A DNA stretch of 64,000 bases from Chloroflexota bacterium (GTDB lineage: Bacteria; Chloroflexota; Anaerolineae; UBA4142; SHND01): the NCBI GenBank assembly GCA_029778615.1, contig JAKOPZ010000296.1, positions 1 through 64,000 of the forward strand, in the 5' to 3' direction. Positions 30,633-39,452 of this stretch are shown in pieces. Below the pieces are notes generated by a model. It was not told where the DNA came from. It saw only the letters and a program-made list of their open reading frames with translations, and ran no database searches. How positions within the stretch are numbered: position 1 is the first letter of the stretch; every line of letters begins with the position of its first letter. Both the position numbers and the translations under genes were made by a program.

Positions 30633-32300
30633 ATGCGAGTACTCGTTATCGGTATAGACGGCGCGACGTTTCGCTTGATGCGCCCGTTGATGCAAAACGG
30701 CTATATGCCTTTTTTGTGCGAGGTGGAACAGCGTGGCGCGCTGGGAACACTCGAAACGATTTATCCGCCGGTGACCGCGCCCGCGTGGTCTTCGTTCATG
30801 ACCGGAAAAAATCCGGGCAAGCACGGCGTGTACGAATTTTTGCATCGCAAGCGCGGGACGCTCGAACAAATTCCGGTCAACGCGGGAATGCTCGGCAGTC
30901 AAACGCTTTGGGAAATGATGAGCCACGCGGGCAAACGCATGGTCGTCGTCAGCGTGCCGCTGTGCTATCCGCCGTTTCCGGTGAATGGCACCTTGATGAG
31001 CGATTTCCTCGCCCCCAAAGGCGCGCGCGATTTATCGTACCCGCCCGAGCTGTTAAAAGAAGTGGAAGACCAATTCGGCGAATATCTGTTGTATCACAAA
31101 CAAGTCTATACCAAAGACAATGTGGGCAATGTTCTCGCCGAGCTCGAAGAGCACACGGAATATCGCCAGCGCGTCGCGGAATATTTATTGAAACGCGACG
31201 CGTGGGATTTTGCGATGGTGTACTTTGAAGGCACTGACCGCTTGCAGCATGAATTGTGGCACGTGATTGACCCGACGAGTCCGATGCACGACCAAGCCGA
31301 AGCGGCACAGTACGCGGAACGCACGCGCAATTATTATCGCGTCCTCGATAATGACGTGCGTAAATTGGTAGAACTCGCGCAGGCGCAAGACCCCGATACC
31401 CAAGTGATTTTGATGAGCGACCACGGGTTCGGCGCGATTCACAAATTTGTGAATTTCAACATCTGGCTGCTGCGTGAAGGATTTTTGAAACTCAAAAAGG
31501 ATATTCCGACGCAGCTCAAACACGCGCTGTTCAATCTCGGTTTCACGCCGTCGCTCGGTTACAAGCTTTCAATGAATTTCGGTTTTGCGAATTTGCGTTT
31601 GTCGCAAGGCATGACGAATCGCAATCAAATTCTCGACTTGGTGCGGCGCGGATTTCTTTCGTTTCGCAATGTGGACTGGTCGCGCACGCGCGCGTTTTCC
31701 AGCGGCAACTATGGACAAATTTTTGTGAACCTGCAAGGGCGCGAACCATACGGCAGTGTGCCGCCGAACGAATTTCCAAACGTCGTCGAACAAATCGGCG
31801 CGCGGCTTTTGGAATTGCGCGACCCGCAGACGGGCGCCGCCGTTGTTTCCAAAGTGTACAAACAGTCCGAAGTGTTCTGGGGCGAATTCATTGACGACGC
31901 GCCCGATGTGGTCTTTGCGCTCGCGGAAAATTACAAAGCGCTCGGCACGCTCGAATTTGCGTCCAACCGCGTCATCGAACCCGCGTTCGGCAATTCGGGC
32001 GACCATCGGATGGATGGTTTTGTCGGCATGTTGGGCAACGAAATCAAAGAAAATTTCAAAATCGAAAACGCCAACATCATGGACGTTGCCCCGACGATTT
32101 TGTACTTGATGGGTTTGCCCATTCCCGCCGATTTAGATGGACACGTTTTGACCGCGCCCTTGCGCGATGAATTTGTCATGTCGCAGCAAATGATGCAGGG
32201 CGACGCGTTGGGTGCGCGCGACCAAATGATTCCCGATTACACCGAAGAAGAATCGGAAGAAGTCAAGGAACGTTTGCGCGCGTTAGGGTATTTGGGATGA
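30633..32300 (+). CDS. Alkaline-phosphatase-superfamily protein (type I phosphodiesterase)
   Basis: The 555-residue protein starts MRVLVIGIDGATF (metal Asp9). It has PAWSSFMTGKNPGKHG (nucleophile Thr57), MSDHGFG and SGDHRMDG, the metal-binding set of the nucleotide pyrophosphatase/phosphodiesterase branch (COG3379). There is no signal peptide, so it is cytoplasmic or needs another route. The next gene is a paralogue with the same motifs. Such pairs accompany Chloroflexota glycan loci, perhaps clipping phosphodiesters or pyrophosphates of lipid-linked sugars; this is inference. ATG 30633 is used because the region before it is a repeat. Confidence 0.85.
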   Translation: MRVLVIGIDGATFRLMRPLMQNGYMPFLCEVEQRGALGTLETIYPPVTAPAWSSFMTGKNPGKHGVYEFLHRKRGTLEQIPVNAGMLGSQTLWEMMSHAGKRMVVVSVPLCYPPFPVNGTLMSDFLAPKGARDLSYPPELLKEVEDQFGEYLLYHKQVYTKDNVGNVLAELEEHTEYRQRVAEYLLKRDAWDFAMVYFEGTDRLQHELWHVIDPTSPMHDQAEAAQYAERTRNYYRVLDNDVRKLVELAQAQDPDTQVILMSDHGFGAIHKFVNFNIWLLREGFLKLKKDIPTQLKHALFNLGFTPSLGYKLSMNFGFANLRLSQGMTNRNQILDLVRRGFLSFRNVDWSRTRAFSSGNYGQIFVNLQGREPYGSVPPNEFPNVVEQIGARLLELRDPQTGAAVVSKVYKQSEVFWGEFIDDAPDVVFALAENYKALGTLEFASNRVIEPAFGNSGDHRMDGFVGMLGNEIKENFKIENANIMDVAPTILYLMGLPIPADLDGHVLTAPLRDEFVMSQQMMQGDALGARDQMIPDYTEEESEEVKERLRALGYLG

Positions 32301-32309
32301 TGGGAGATT

Positions 32310-32360
32310 AGAGACTGGAGACTCTGTGTCTTGATCTCTAGTCTCTCGTCTCCAGTCTCT
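32310..32360. repeat. Inverted repeat of the AGTCTCC family
   Basis: AGAGACTGGAGAC (32310-32322) pairs perfectly with GTCTCCAGTCTCT (32348-32360). It stands between the two AP-superfamily genes and matches the core of the repeat at 5608-5663. Confidence 0.8.
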
Positions 32361-32368
32361 ATTTTGGC

Positions 32369-34024
32369 ATGAAGAAACGAGTTCTCGTTATCGGTCTTGA
32401 CGGCGCGACGTGGGATATTTTGAATCCACTGATGCGCGACGGCAAAATGCCGCATTTGAAAAAATTATTGGAACGCAGCGCGCAAGGCGTGCTCATGTCT
32501 TCGATTCCGCCCGTCACCGCCGCCGCGTGGACTTGTTTTTCCACCGGCAAAAATCCGGGCAAGCACGGGCTCGTGGACTTTATTTATTTCCCCGAGCACG
32601 GCTACCGCGTCACCATTGCCAACAGCACCACGCGCGAAGCCGCGACGCTGTGGAATCTTTTAAGCGACCGCGACCTGCGCGTCGGCGTCGTCGCGGTGCC
32701 CATGACGTACCCGCCGGAAAAAGTTAACGGCGTAATGGTTACGGACATGATGACACCGAACGCGAACGTGCAGTACACCTATCCGCCTGAACTCAAACAA
32801 GAATTGTTGGACAATGTGGGTCCCTTTGTCATCACACCGGGCGAAGGCGAAAATCCAAGCGAGCCGTTGACGTATTTGGATAAAGTGCGCGCCGATGTAA
32901 AAGCATCCGCCGATTACACGCTGTATCTTTTGAAAAAAGAACCGTATGATTTTTTCATGTACGTGTTCGGCATCGTGGACATTCTCCAACATCAATTTTG
33001 GTATCTCTTGGAAGCCGACCCGAACACATTGAGCGAGAGTGACCGCGCGATTCGCGATAAAGTGGTTGCGATTTTTCAGCAAGTGGATGACGGCGTCGGC
33101 GAAATGCTGAACTATGCCGATGAAAACACCACCATCGTTCTCATGTCCGACCACGGATTTGGACCGATGAAGGGGTTCATGCACGTCAACAACTTTTTGC
33201 TTGACAAGGGCTATTTGGTTTTGAAAAGCGGCGCGATGAGCTCGTTGAAACGCTTGATGTTCAATGCGGGCGTCACGCCGCAAAACGTGCATCTCACGCT
33301 CAAGGCGTTGAAGCTTGATTTGCGCCGTCGCGTGAATCGCGGACGCGCGTACGGAATGCTGCGGCGCTTCTTTTTATCATTCGACGATGTGGACTGGACG
33401 CGCACGCGCGCGTTCGCGCTCGGACATATCGGACAAATTTACATCAACCTCAAAGGACGTCAGCCGAGCGGCATCGTCGCGCCGGGCGCAGAATATGAAA
33501 ATTTGCGCGATGAAATTCGCAATCAATTGTTGAAACTCAAACATCCCGAAACGAACGAACAACTGATTGCGCGCGTGTTGAACCGCGAAGAAATTTATCA
33601 CGGCGAACTTTTGGACAATACGCCCGATTTGCTTTTGCTCCCCGCCGATTTCAAATATCTCGCATTCGGCGAATCGGAATTCGCGTCCAACAAATTGGTC
33701 GGTCCGTCGCTCGGACACACGGGGCATCATCGGCTCGAAGGCATCGGCGCGCTGGCGGGTCCGCACGTACAAGTGGGCGCGCAGATTCATGACGCATCGC
33801 TCGTTGATTTGGCGCCGACGATTTTGTACGCGCTCGGTTTGCCGATTCCACCGGATATGGACGGGCGCGTGTTAACGGAAGCGTTCACGCCCGATTTTGT
33901 GAATCAAACCGCGTTGAATTATGACACCGCGAACGCTGTGCGTACCGATTTCGGCGGCACGTACTCGGACGATGAAGAAGAGCAAGTGATTCAACGTTTG
34001 GCGGATTTGGGTTACGTGTCTTGA
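32369..34024 (+). CDS. Alkaline-phosphatase-superfamily protein, paralogue of the upstream gene
   Basis: The 551-residue protein opens KKRVLVIGLDGATWD (Asp11) with WTCFSTGKNPGKHG (Thr59), MSDHGFGPM and TGHHRLEG. It shares the whole domain order with the preceding protein, so the two are an in-situ duplication with divergence. The C-termini also match (ERLRALGYLG versus QRLADLGYVS). It is likely a metal-dependent phosphodiesterase or phosphatase; the substrate is unknown. The start follows an inverted repeat; no ribosome site is obvious. Confidence 0.85.
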   Translation: MKKRVLVIGLDGATWDILNPLMRDGKMPHLKKLLERSAQGVLMSSIPPVTAAAWTCFSTGKNPGKHGLVDFIYFPEHGYRVTIANSTTREAATLWNLLSDRDLRVGVVAVPMTYPPEKVNGVMVTDMMTPNANVQYTYPPELKQELLDNVGPFVITPGEGENPSEPLTYLDKVRADVKASADYTLYLLKKEPYDFFMYVFGIVDILQHQFWYLLEADPNTLSESDRAIRDKVVAIFQQVDDGVGEMLNYADENTTIVLMSDHGFGPMKGFMHVNNFLLDKGYLVLKSGAMSSLKRLMFNAGVTPQNVHLTLKALKLDLRRRVNRGRAYGMLRRFFLSFDDVDWTRTRAFALGHIGQIYINLKGRQPSGIVAPGAEYENLRDEIRNQLLKLKHPETNEQLIARVLNREEIYHGELLDNTPDLLLLPADFKYLAFGESEFASNKLVGPSLGHTGHHRLEGIGALAGPHVQVGAQIHDASLVDLAPTILYALGLPIPPDMDGRVLTEAFTPDFVNQTALNYDTANAVRTDFGGTYSDDEEEQVIQRLADLGYVS

Positions 34025-34099
34025 AATAAAGTAGTAGGTAGCAGGTGGTGGGGAAAGCAATTTCCTTGTTACTTGCTACTTATTACCTGCAACTTGAGA

Positions 34100-35107
34100 A
34101 TGAGTCGTCTGCGCTTAATTATCGGTCTGGTCATTTCGCTCGTGCTCCTCTTTTTCACCTTTCGCGGGTTGGATTGGGGACAAGTAGGCGCGGCACTGCG
34201 CGGCGCGAATTTCGTGTTCATCGCATTGTCCGCGCTGGTCATCCTTGCCGCGTTCGGCGTACGCGCGATGCGTTGGAGTTGGTTGCTGCGCCCCGTGCGT
34301 TTGTTGAATTGGCGCGGCTTGTTCTCGGTTGTGCTCATCGGCTTTTTTGGAAATTATGTCCTGCCCGCGAAAACGGGTGAGCTCGTGCGCGCGTACGTTT
34401 TGGGCAAACGCGAAAATCTGAGCAAGAGCGCGATTCTCGGCAGCATCGCCGTCGAGAAAACGATGGACACGCTGATTCTGTTTGTGATTTTGCTCGCGAC
34501 ATTGTGGGCGGTGCCGCTGCCCGCCGAAGTAGCAAATATCGAACCGCTCGCGGCAGTCTTTCTCGTCGTCGTCATCGGCGGCATGTTATTGCTCGCCGCG
34601 CGCGGACGCCACGTTTCCAATCTGCTTGTGCGCGTCCTGCAATTTGTTTTTCCGTGGTGGAAAGAACGCGTCGCGCGCATCACGCATTCGTTTGTGGACG
34701 GTTTGAGCGTGTTGTATCACGGTTCGAGTATTGTGATGGTATTGATTCTCTCGCTCGTGATTTGGTTGATGACGACGCTGAATTTTTGGTTGATTGGGCA
34801 AGCGCTCGGACTCGATATTCCGCTGTACGGTTATGTGATGATTGTGGCAGTGACCAACATGGCGAGTTTTATTCCCTCGCTCCCCGGACGTTTTGGCACG
34901 CTCGAATTGTTCAGCGTGTTTGTATTGGGTCTTTTCAGCGTGGACAAAAATACCGCCGTTCTCTTTCCCATCCTCTTGCGCGTCGCGCAGTTGGTGCCAA
35001 TCCTGCTCGGTTATCTTTTTCTCAATCGCGAAGGCGTCCGCATTCTGGATATTTCCAAAACGACGAACGACCCCTCCGCGCCCGGCTCGACCATCCGCAC
35101 TACCTGA
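34100..35107 (+). CDS. Flippase-like/LPG synthase transmembrane family protein
   Basis: The 335-residue protein has about eight membrane helices. It shows the UPF0104/AglD-type motifs: GLDWGQVGAALRGANF, RAMRWSWLLRP, GFFGNYVLPAKTGELVRAYVL, EKTMDTLILF and NMASFIPSLPGRFGTLE. Members include archaeal AglD-like proteins and bacterial glycolipid flippase-like proteins. It probably moves or modifies polyprenyl- or lipid-linked sugars. ATG 34100 follows a run of AAGTAGTAGGTAGCAGG and CTTGCTACTTATTACC phrases (34029-34093) that form an imperfect inverted repeat. Confidence 0.8.
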   Translation: MSRLRLIIGLVISLVLLFFTFRGLDWGQVGAALRGANFVFIALSALVILAAFGVRAMRWSWLLRPVRLLNWRGLFSVVLIGFFGNYVLPAKTGELVRAYVLGKRENLSKSAILGSIAVEKTMDTLILFVILLATLWAVPLPAEVANIEPLAAVFLVVVIGGMLLLAARGRHVSNLLVRVLQFVFPWWKERVARITHSFVDGLSVLYHGSSIVMVLILSLVIWLMTTLNFWLIGQALGLDIPLYGYVMIVAVTNMASFIPSLPGRFGTLELFSVFVLGLFSVDKNTAVLFPILLRVAQLVPILLGYLFLNREGVRILDISKTTNDPSAPGSTIRTT

Positions 35108-35179
35108 TGCATCGCTAACCACACTCGCTGTTTTGCCCCCGCGCGTTTTCCAATTCGAAAGCACTCTCCAAAAGCACTC

Positions 35180-36763
35180 ATGGATTTTTCCCCTGCCCGG
35201 AGCATTACCAATCCGCGTCTTGCCATTTCGCCGCGCGTGGTGGACTGGCTTGGCTTTGGCGCGCTGACTCTGCTCGCGCTGGTCGTGTTTGCCCGCTACG
35301 ACCTGCTCAATGCGCCGCTCAGCCACGACATGTCGCTGCAAATGTACGGGGGACAATTGATTAGTCAGGGGCAGCCGCTGTATGTCAAGCTGGGTCTGGT
35401 GAAGACGCCGCTCGCGCCCATTTACAGCGCGTTCGCGATTCTGCTGGGCAACGCGCTTGGATTGTGGGACGTGCTCGCGGTGCGGTACGCGTTTTGGTTG
35501 GCGATGGCTGTGGGCGCGGGCGGAATATATCTGTGGGTACGGCATCTGTTTCAATCGCGCAGCGCGGGTATGGTTGCCGCGCTCGCGTTTTTGATGCTCG
35601 ATGTGGTGGGACGCAGCTCCGTGCTCGGACCGCAGCCCAAAACGCTGGTCGTACTCGCCGCGATTTTTTGTTTGTATTCCCTCGCGCGCGCGCGTTGGTT
35701 CGCGGCGGGTATTTGCGCGGCGCTCGCGTTTTTGGCGTGGCAGCCCGCGGGCTTGCTCATGCCCATCGCGTTGGCAGCTCCTTTGCTTGACCCATTCAAG
35801 CAACGCCGCCGTGAATTTTTGTTTGCCGCGCTCGGCGTCGCCTTACCGCTTGTGCTCGTGTTGGTCTATTTGCTCGCGCAAGGCGCGCTGGTTGCCGCGT
35901 TTCAAGACACCTTTGGCGCGAACGTCGCGTATCTGCAAAACACCACCGGACAAGCGGGGCTGATGCCGCGCCTTACGGCAAACTTGCAGCGAATCACCAT
36001 GCAGCGCGGGCAGCACTGCTACGCCAATCCGTTGACGTTAACGTGGAGTCTGGTGGGTTTGGCAAGCGCGCTGGGCGCGGGCGCGCTCGCCCTTGTTTCG
36101 CGCAAACGCGCGTTCCTGTCGCGCGCGTATTTTCCAATTCTCGCTTATACAATTTTGTTTTTTGGTTTCACCCTTTTGGATTTTCAAGTTTGTGATGACT
36201 TGTTGCCGTTCGCGCCGATTTATGCGTTGGGCGCGGGCGCACTGGTGTTTGTGGCACAACGCGTCGTTTCTAAAATTCGCGCGGCACACGCGCAGCAATT
36301 TGCGCGGTATGCGGGCAGCGGGCTGTTGGCGATTTTTGTCGCGCTGCTCGTTTTCACCTTGCCGCCGCCTGCCGCGCGCAAAATGACGCTGGAAAAACAA
36401 GTCGCGGTGGCGGCTCACCTCGCGCCGTATCTGCAAGACGACGACGAAATTCAACAGCTCGGCGACGCGGGACTGCTTGTGTTTTTGCATCGGCGCAATA
36501 CCACCAAGCTGATTTTTTTTGGACCCAAAACCGGCACCGGCGTCCTCCAGCAAATTCCCGGCGGCATAGATACCATCATTCAACAATTGGATGACCGACC
36601 TCCGCGCCTCGTCGCGCTTTCGCATGTGCGGCTGAAAGCCGCCCCGTGGTTCCGCGACCTTCAAGTTTGGTTAAACGCCAATTACAAAGAGCTCGGCACA
36701 TACGAAATGTATTCGGGACGCTCGCCGAACGTCCAAGTCTGGATTCACAAAAAATCCAAATAG
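35180..36763 (+). CDS. GT-C membrane glycosyltransferase (paralogue 1)
   Basis: The 527-residue protein has about 10-12 membrane helices and a soluble C-terminal domain. The first extracytoplasmic loop has LSHDMSLQMYGGQLISQGQPLY, with one Asp in the place of the GT-C catalytic acid, followed by VKTPLAP. The phrase AFLAWQPAG is shared by the set. The tail begins QVAVAAHLAPYLQDDDE, with QQLGDAGLLVFLHR, and is predicted outside. It should transfer a sugar from a polyprenyl-phosphate donor. Four relatives follow at 39453, 41051, 46633 and 49953. The 72 bp before it hold nothing recognisable. Confidence 0.7.
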   Translation: MDFSPARSITNPRLAISPRVVDWLGFGALTLLALVVFARYDLLNAPLSHDMSLQMYGGQLISQGQPLYVKLGLVKTPLAPIYSAFAILLGNALGLWDVLAVRYAFWLAMAVGAGGIYLWVRHLFQSRSAGMVAALAFLMLDVVGRSSVLGPQPKTLVVLAAIFCLYSLARARWFAAGICAALAFLAWQPAGLLMPIALAAPLLDPFKQRRREFLFAALGVALPLVLVLVYLLAQGALVAAFQDTFGANVAYLQNTTGQAGLMPRLTANLQRITMQRGQHCYANPLTLTWSLVGLASALGAGALALVSRKRAFLSRAYFPILAYTILFFGFTLLDFQVCDDLLPFAPIYALGAGALVFVAQRVVSKIRAAHAQQFARYAGSGLLAIFVALLVFTLPPPAARKMTLEKQVAVAAHLAPYLQDDDEIQQLGDAGLLVFLHRRNTTKLIFFGPKTGTGVLQQIPGGIDTIIQQLDDRPPRLVALSHVRLKAAPWFRDLQVWLNANYKELGTYEMYSGRSPNVQVWIHKKSK

Positions 36764-36789
36764 AGGACTGCATCTCTCGAAAACTTTTT

Positions 36790-38121
36790 ATGGCGGCATT
36801 GAAAACTTTTTTGCGCGCGTATGCCATTTGGCTCATCGTGCTGGTCGGTTTCGCGTTGGGTGTTGCGATGGTTTCCAACAATCTCAACACGCCGGTCGCC
36901 GCCGATGAGCGGGTCTATTTGAATCGCGCCGCGCTTGCCGCAGCGAATATCTGGCAAGACCATTCCACTTCCCGTCCGCCGCTTTATCCGTACGCCCTCG
37001 CGGTCTGGTATCAAATCGGCGGCACGTCGCGTTTTAGCATTGGAATTTTTCAGGCACTCTTGGGAGTGTTGAGCGCCACTTTTCTGTACAAATTGACTCG
37101 CGTCCTCTTTCGCCCACGCGGCCTCGCGCTCCTCGCCGCGCTGTTGTTCGTCGTGTCACCGCAAGCGCTCGGCTTGACGGGCACGGTGCTTTCGGAACCT
37201 TTGTTTGTGTGTGGAATGCTGGCGGGCTTTTGGCTCGTCGCCCGCGCCGTCCAACGCGGCGGAATATCCGGCATACTTCTTGCAGGAATTTTTTTCGCGC
37301 TCGCGTCGTTGACGCGCGAAGTGATTGCATATTTCGCGCTGATTGCAATCCCGTTGTGGTTCATTTTATTTGCCAACGTTCCCCTGCGCACGCGCGCGCT
37401 TCAAGCATTTGTTTTCCTGGCGGGCATGTTGCTGGTGCTGACACCGTGGGTCATCCGCAATTACAACGTCGAACAGCGGTTTCTCTTGCTTTCCTCATCG
37501 GGCGAATACAATTTCGCGCGCGACAATGTGCGCACCGCGTTGATTTTGCAAAACGGACGCGCGGTATTGAACGGACGCCCGGCGCGTTTTGAAATTCAAC
37601 GGCAGCTCAAAGCGCAGCCCGCGTCGCAGCGCGCGCTCTTGGCGTTTCAACTCGGCGCGCAAGCCATTCAAGAAACGGGGCTGTATTGGCTCGGTTACAA
37701 ATCCGCCGTGACCGGGGCATTTTGGAATCCCTTTCAGTTTGAAAAGCAAAATCTTGGAATCAGGCGCCTGCCGCCTGCCTTGCGCGCACCGACGTCGTTC
37801 GCCGTGAGCGGCTATTTGCTTGCGCTGCTCGTTCTCGCTACGCTGGGCTTGATTGCTGCGCCCGACACGTCTGCGAAATTGCTCATTGCACTTTTCTTGC
37901 TCTACTCGTTCTTGTTGTTTATTCTCACACATTATCAACTGCGGTACCGGTATCCCCTCTATGTAATGATGACGCCGTTTGCCGCCTATGGCATGTGGGT
38001 CGTCAGCCGCCTCGTGGCGACGCGTCGCCTGCATCCCACATGGCTGAGCGCGCGGCGTTTGCTCTTGACCGCAGGGGTGCTGCTGTGCTTTGTTCCATTG
38101 GTTGTCTCTCGCGTTCCGTAA
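36790..38121 (+). CDS. GT39-like membrane glycosyltransferase
   Basis: The 443-residue protein has about 10 helices. The first loop has NTPVAADERVYLNRA, where the adjacent Asp-Glu fits the catalytic DE of PMT/ArnT-type GT-C enzymes. SRPPLYPY, LSEPLFV and ALASLTREVIAY follow in the usual positions. It would move a sugar from a polyprenyl carrier to an acceptor outside the membrane. ATG 36790 starts just before helix 1; a longer frame overlaps the upstream gene. The next gene is a close paralogue, so the pair arose by duplication. Confidence 0.8.
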   Translation: MAALKTFLRAYAIWLIVLVGFALGVAMVSNNLNTPVAADERVYLNRAALAAANIWQDHSTSRPPLYPYALAVWYQIGGTSRFSIGIFQALLGVLSATFLYKLTRVLFRPRGLALLAALLFVVSPQALGLTGTVLSEPLFVCGMLAGFWLVARAVQRGGISGILLAGIFFALASLTREVIAYFALIAIPLWFILFANVPLRTRALQAFVFLAGMLLVLTPWVIRNYNVEQRFLLLSSSGEYNFARDNVRTALILQNGRAVLNGRPARFEIQRQLKAQPASQRALLAFQLGAQAIQETGLYWLGYKSAVTGAFWNPFQFEKQNLGIRRLPPALRAPTSFAVSGYLLALLVLATLGLIAAPDTSAKLLIALFLLYSFLLFILTHYQLRYRYPLYVMMTPFAAYGMWVVSRLVATRRLHPTWLSARRLLLTAGVLLCFVPLVVSRVP

Positions 38122-38132
38122 GCAACTTGCGC

Positions 38133-39452
38133 ATGACCGCCATCAAAAAATTTTTGGGCGCGTACGGTATCTGGCTCATCCTCTTGCTCGCATTTGCGCT
38201 GCGTGTGGCAATGACGGTGCAAGGATACGAGATGCCCCTCAAGTGGGACGAACTCGCGTATGCCAAGCGCGCGCGCGATATTTTGGCAAACGTGTTCGCC
38301 TATCGTGATGTCCTGCGCGCGCCCGTGTATCCGTTTTTTCTCGCCGTCATTTTTGAATCGGTCGGACAAACGCGCTTTGCCGTTGGCATCATCCAGTCCG
38401 GCATTTCGACAGTTCTTGTCGCGACGATTTTTGCGCTGACCAGAATGTTGTTTGCGCGCAAATCTGTGGCGCTGCTTGCCGCGCTCTTTGCCGCGTTGTA
38501 TTTTGAATTTCTCACGCTCGCGCGCATTGTCATGTCCGAAACCTTGTTTATGGTGCTTTCGGTAATAGGCATCGCGCTGTTATTTCACGCGTGGAAACAC
38601 AAACGCGCGCGTGAGTTTATCCCGGCAGGGATTGCGCTTGCGCTCGCGGCATTGACGCGCGAACTGTTTTCGTATTTTGTGGTTTTGGTCTTGCCCGCGT
38701 GGCTTGTTCTCGCCACGTACAAAACGCCGCGCCAACTCGGACGGAATCTCGTCGCGCTCGCGTTCGGTTTGGCGCTCGTGTTTGCGCCGTGGGTCGCGCG
38801 CAATTATGCCATCGAGCACCGATTCATTCTCGCCACAACGCACAGCGAGATTGACCTCTTGCGCGACAATTGGCGCATCGAATTGCGCGCGCAAGGACTG
38901 GGTGGACGCCAGGACAATCTTTCGATGGCGAAACGCGTGCGAAAAACATTGGCGCAGGTGCCGGGCAGTGAGCGCAGTGTGTTCGTGTTGGGGCGCGCGC
39001 TGCAAGTAATGACGCGGTATCCGCGCGAATGGGTGAGCGACAAATTTTCGCGCCTGAGCCTTTTGTGGCGTCCGTTCGCGCTCGAAGCGCGCGTGGTGCG
39101 CTTGGAAAATATCGCCCAGCCGTGGCGCGGCTTTTTGCAGCAAGTCGTCAGCTATTCGGCAGTTGTTTTGCTTTTTTTGGGAACGTTTGGCATTTTGATT
39201 GCGCGCAATGATGCACCAAAATTATTGATTGCGTTGTATATTTTGTATTCGCTCGGCATTTTTCTGATGACCCATTACTTGCCGCGCTTTCGTTTGCCGT
39301 TGTTAGTCGTGCTGCTGCCATATGCGGCGTTCGCCGTCGTCGAAAGTATCCATTGGCTGCGCGCGCCAAATTGGAAAATCATTTCACAGCATCGCGGGCG
39401 CGCGTTTTCGGTGGCGCTCGTGCTCGGATTGTTTTTGCTGCTTACGCGTTGA
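38133..39452 (+). CDS. GT39-like membrane glycosyltransferase (paralogue of the previous)
   Basis: The 439-residue protein shares helix order and motifs with its neighbour: MPLKWDELAYAKRARD (catalytic DE), RAPVYPFFL, MSETLFM and ALAALTRELFSY. The central soluble stretch (about 230-290) is longer. The start ATG 38133 follows the previous stop by 11 bp, and its own stop TGA abuts the next gene's ATG, so four genes here form one operon. Donor and acceptor are unknown. Confidence 0.8.
   Translation: MTAIKKFLGAYGIWLILLLAFALRVAMTVQGYEMPLKWDELAYAKRARDILANVFAYRDVLRAPVYPFFLAVIFESVGQTRFAVGIIQSGISTVLVATIFALTRMLFARKSVALLAALFAALYFEFLTLARIVMSETLFMVLSVIGIALLFHAWKHKRAREFIPAGIALALAALTRELFSYFVVLVLPAWLVLATYKTPRQLGRNLVALAFGLALVFAPWVARNYAIEHRFILATTHSEIDLLRDNWRIELRAQGLGGRQDNLSMAKRVRKTLAQVPGSERSVFVLGRALQVMTRYPREWVSDKFSRLSLLWRPFALEARVVRLENIAQPWRGFLQQVVSYSAVVLLFLGTFGILIARNDAPKLLIALYILYSLGIFLMTHYLPRFRLPLLVVLLPYAAFAVVESIHWLRAPNWKIISQHRGRAFSVALVLGLFLLLTR

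Noticed and set aside
34025-34099. Terminator or attenuator before the flippase-like gene
   Set aside because: The GTAGCAGG and CCTGCAAC phrases pair only partly and there is no T tract; it is better seen as a quasi-repeat.
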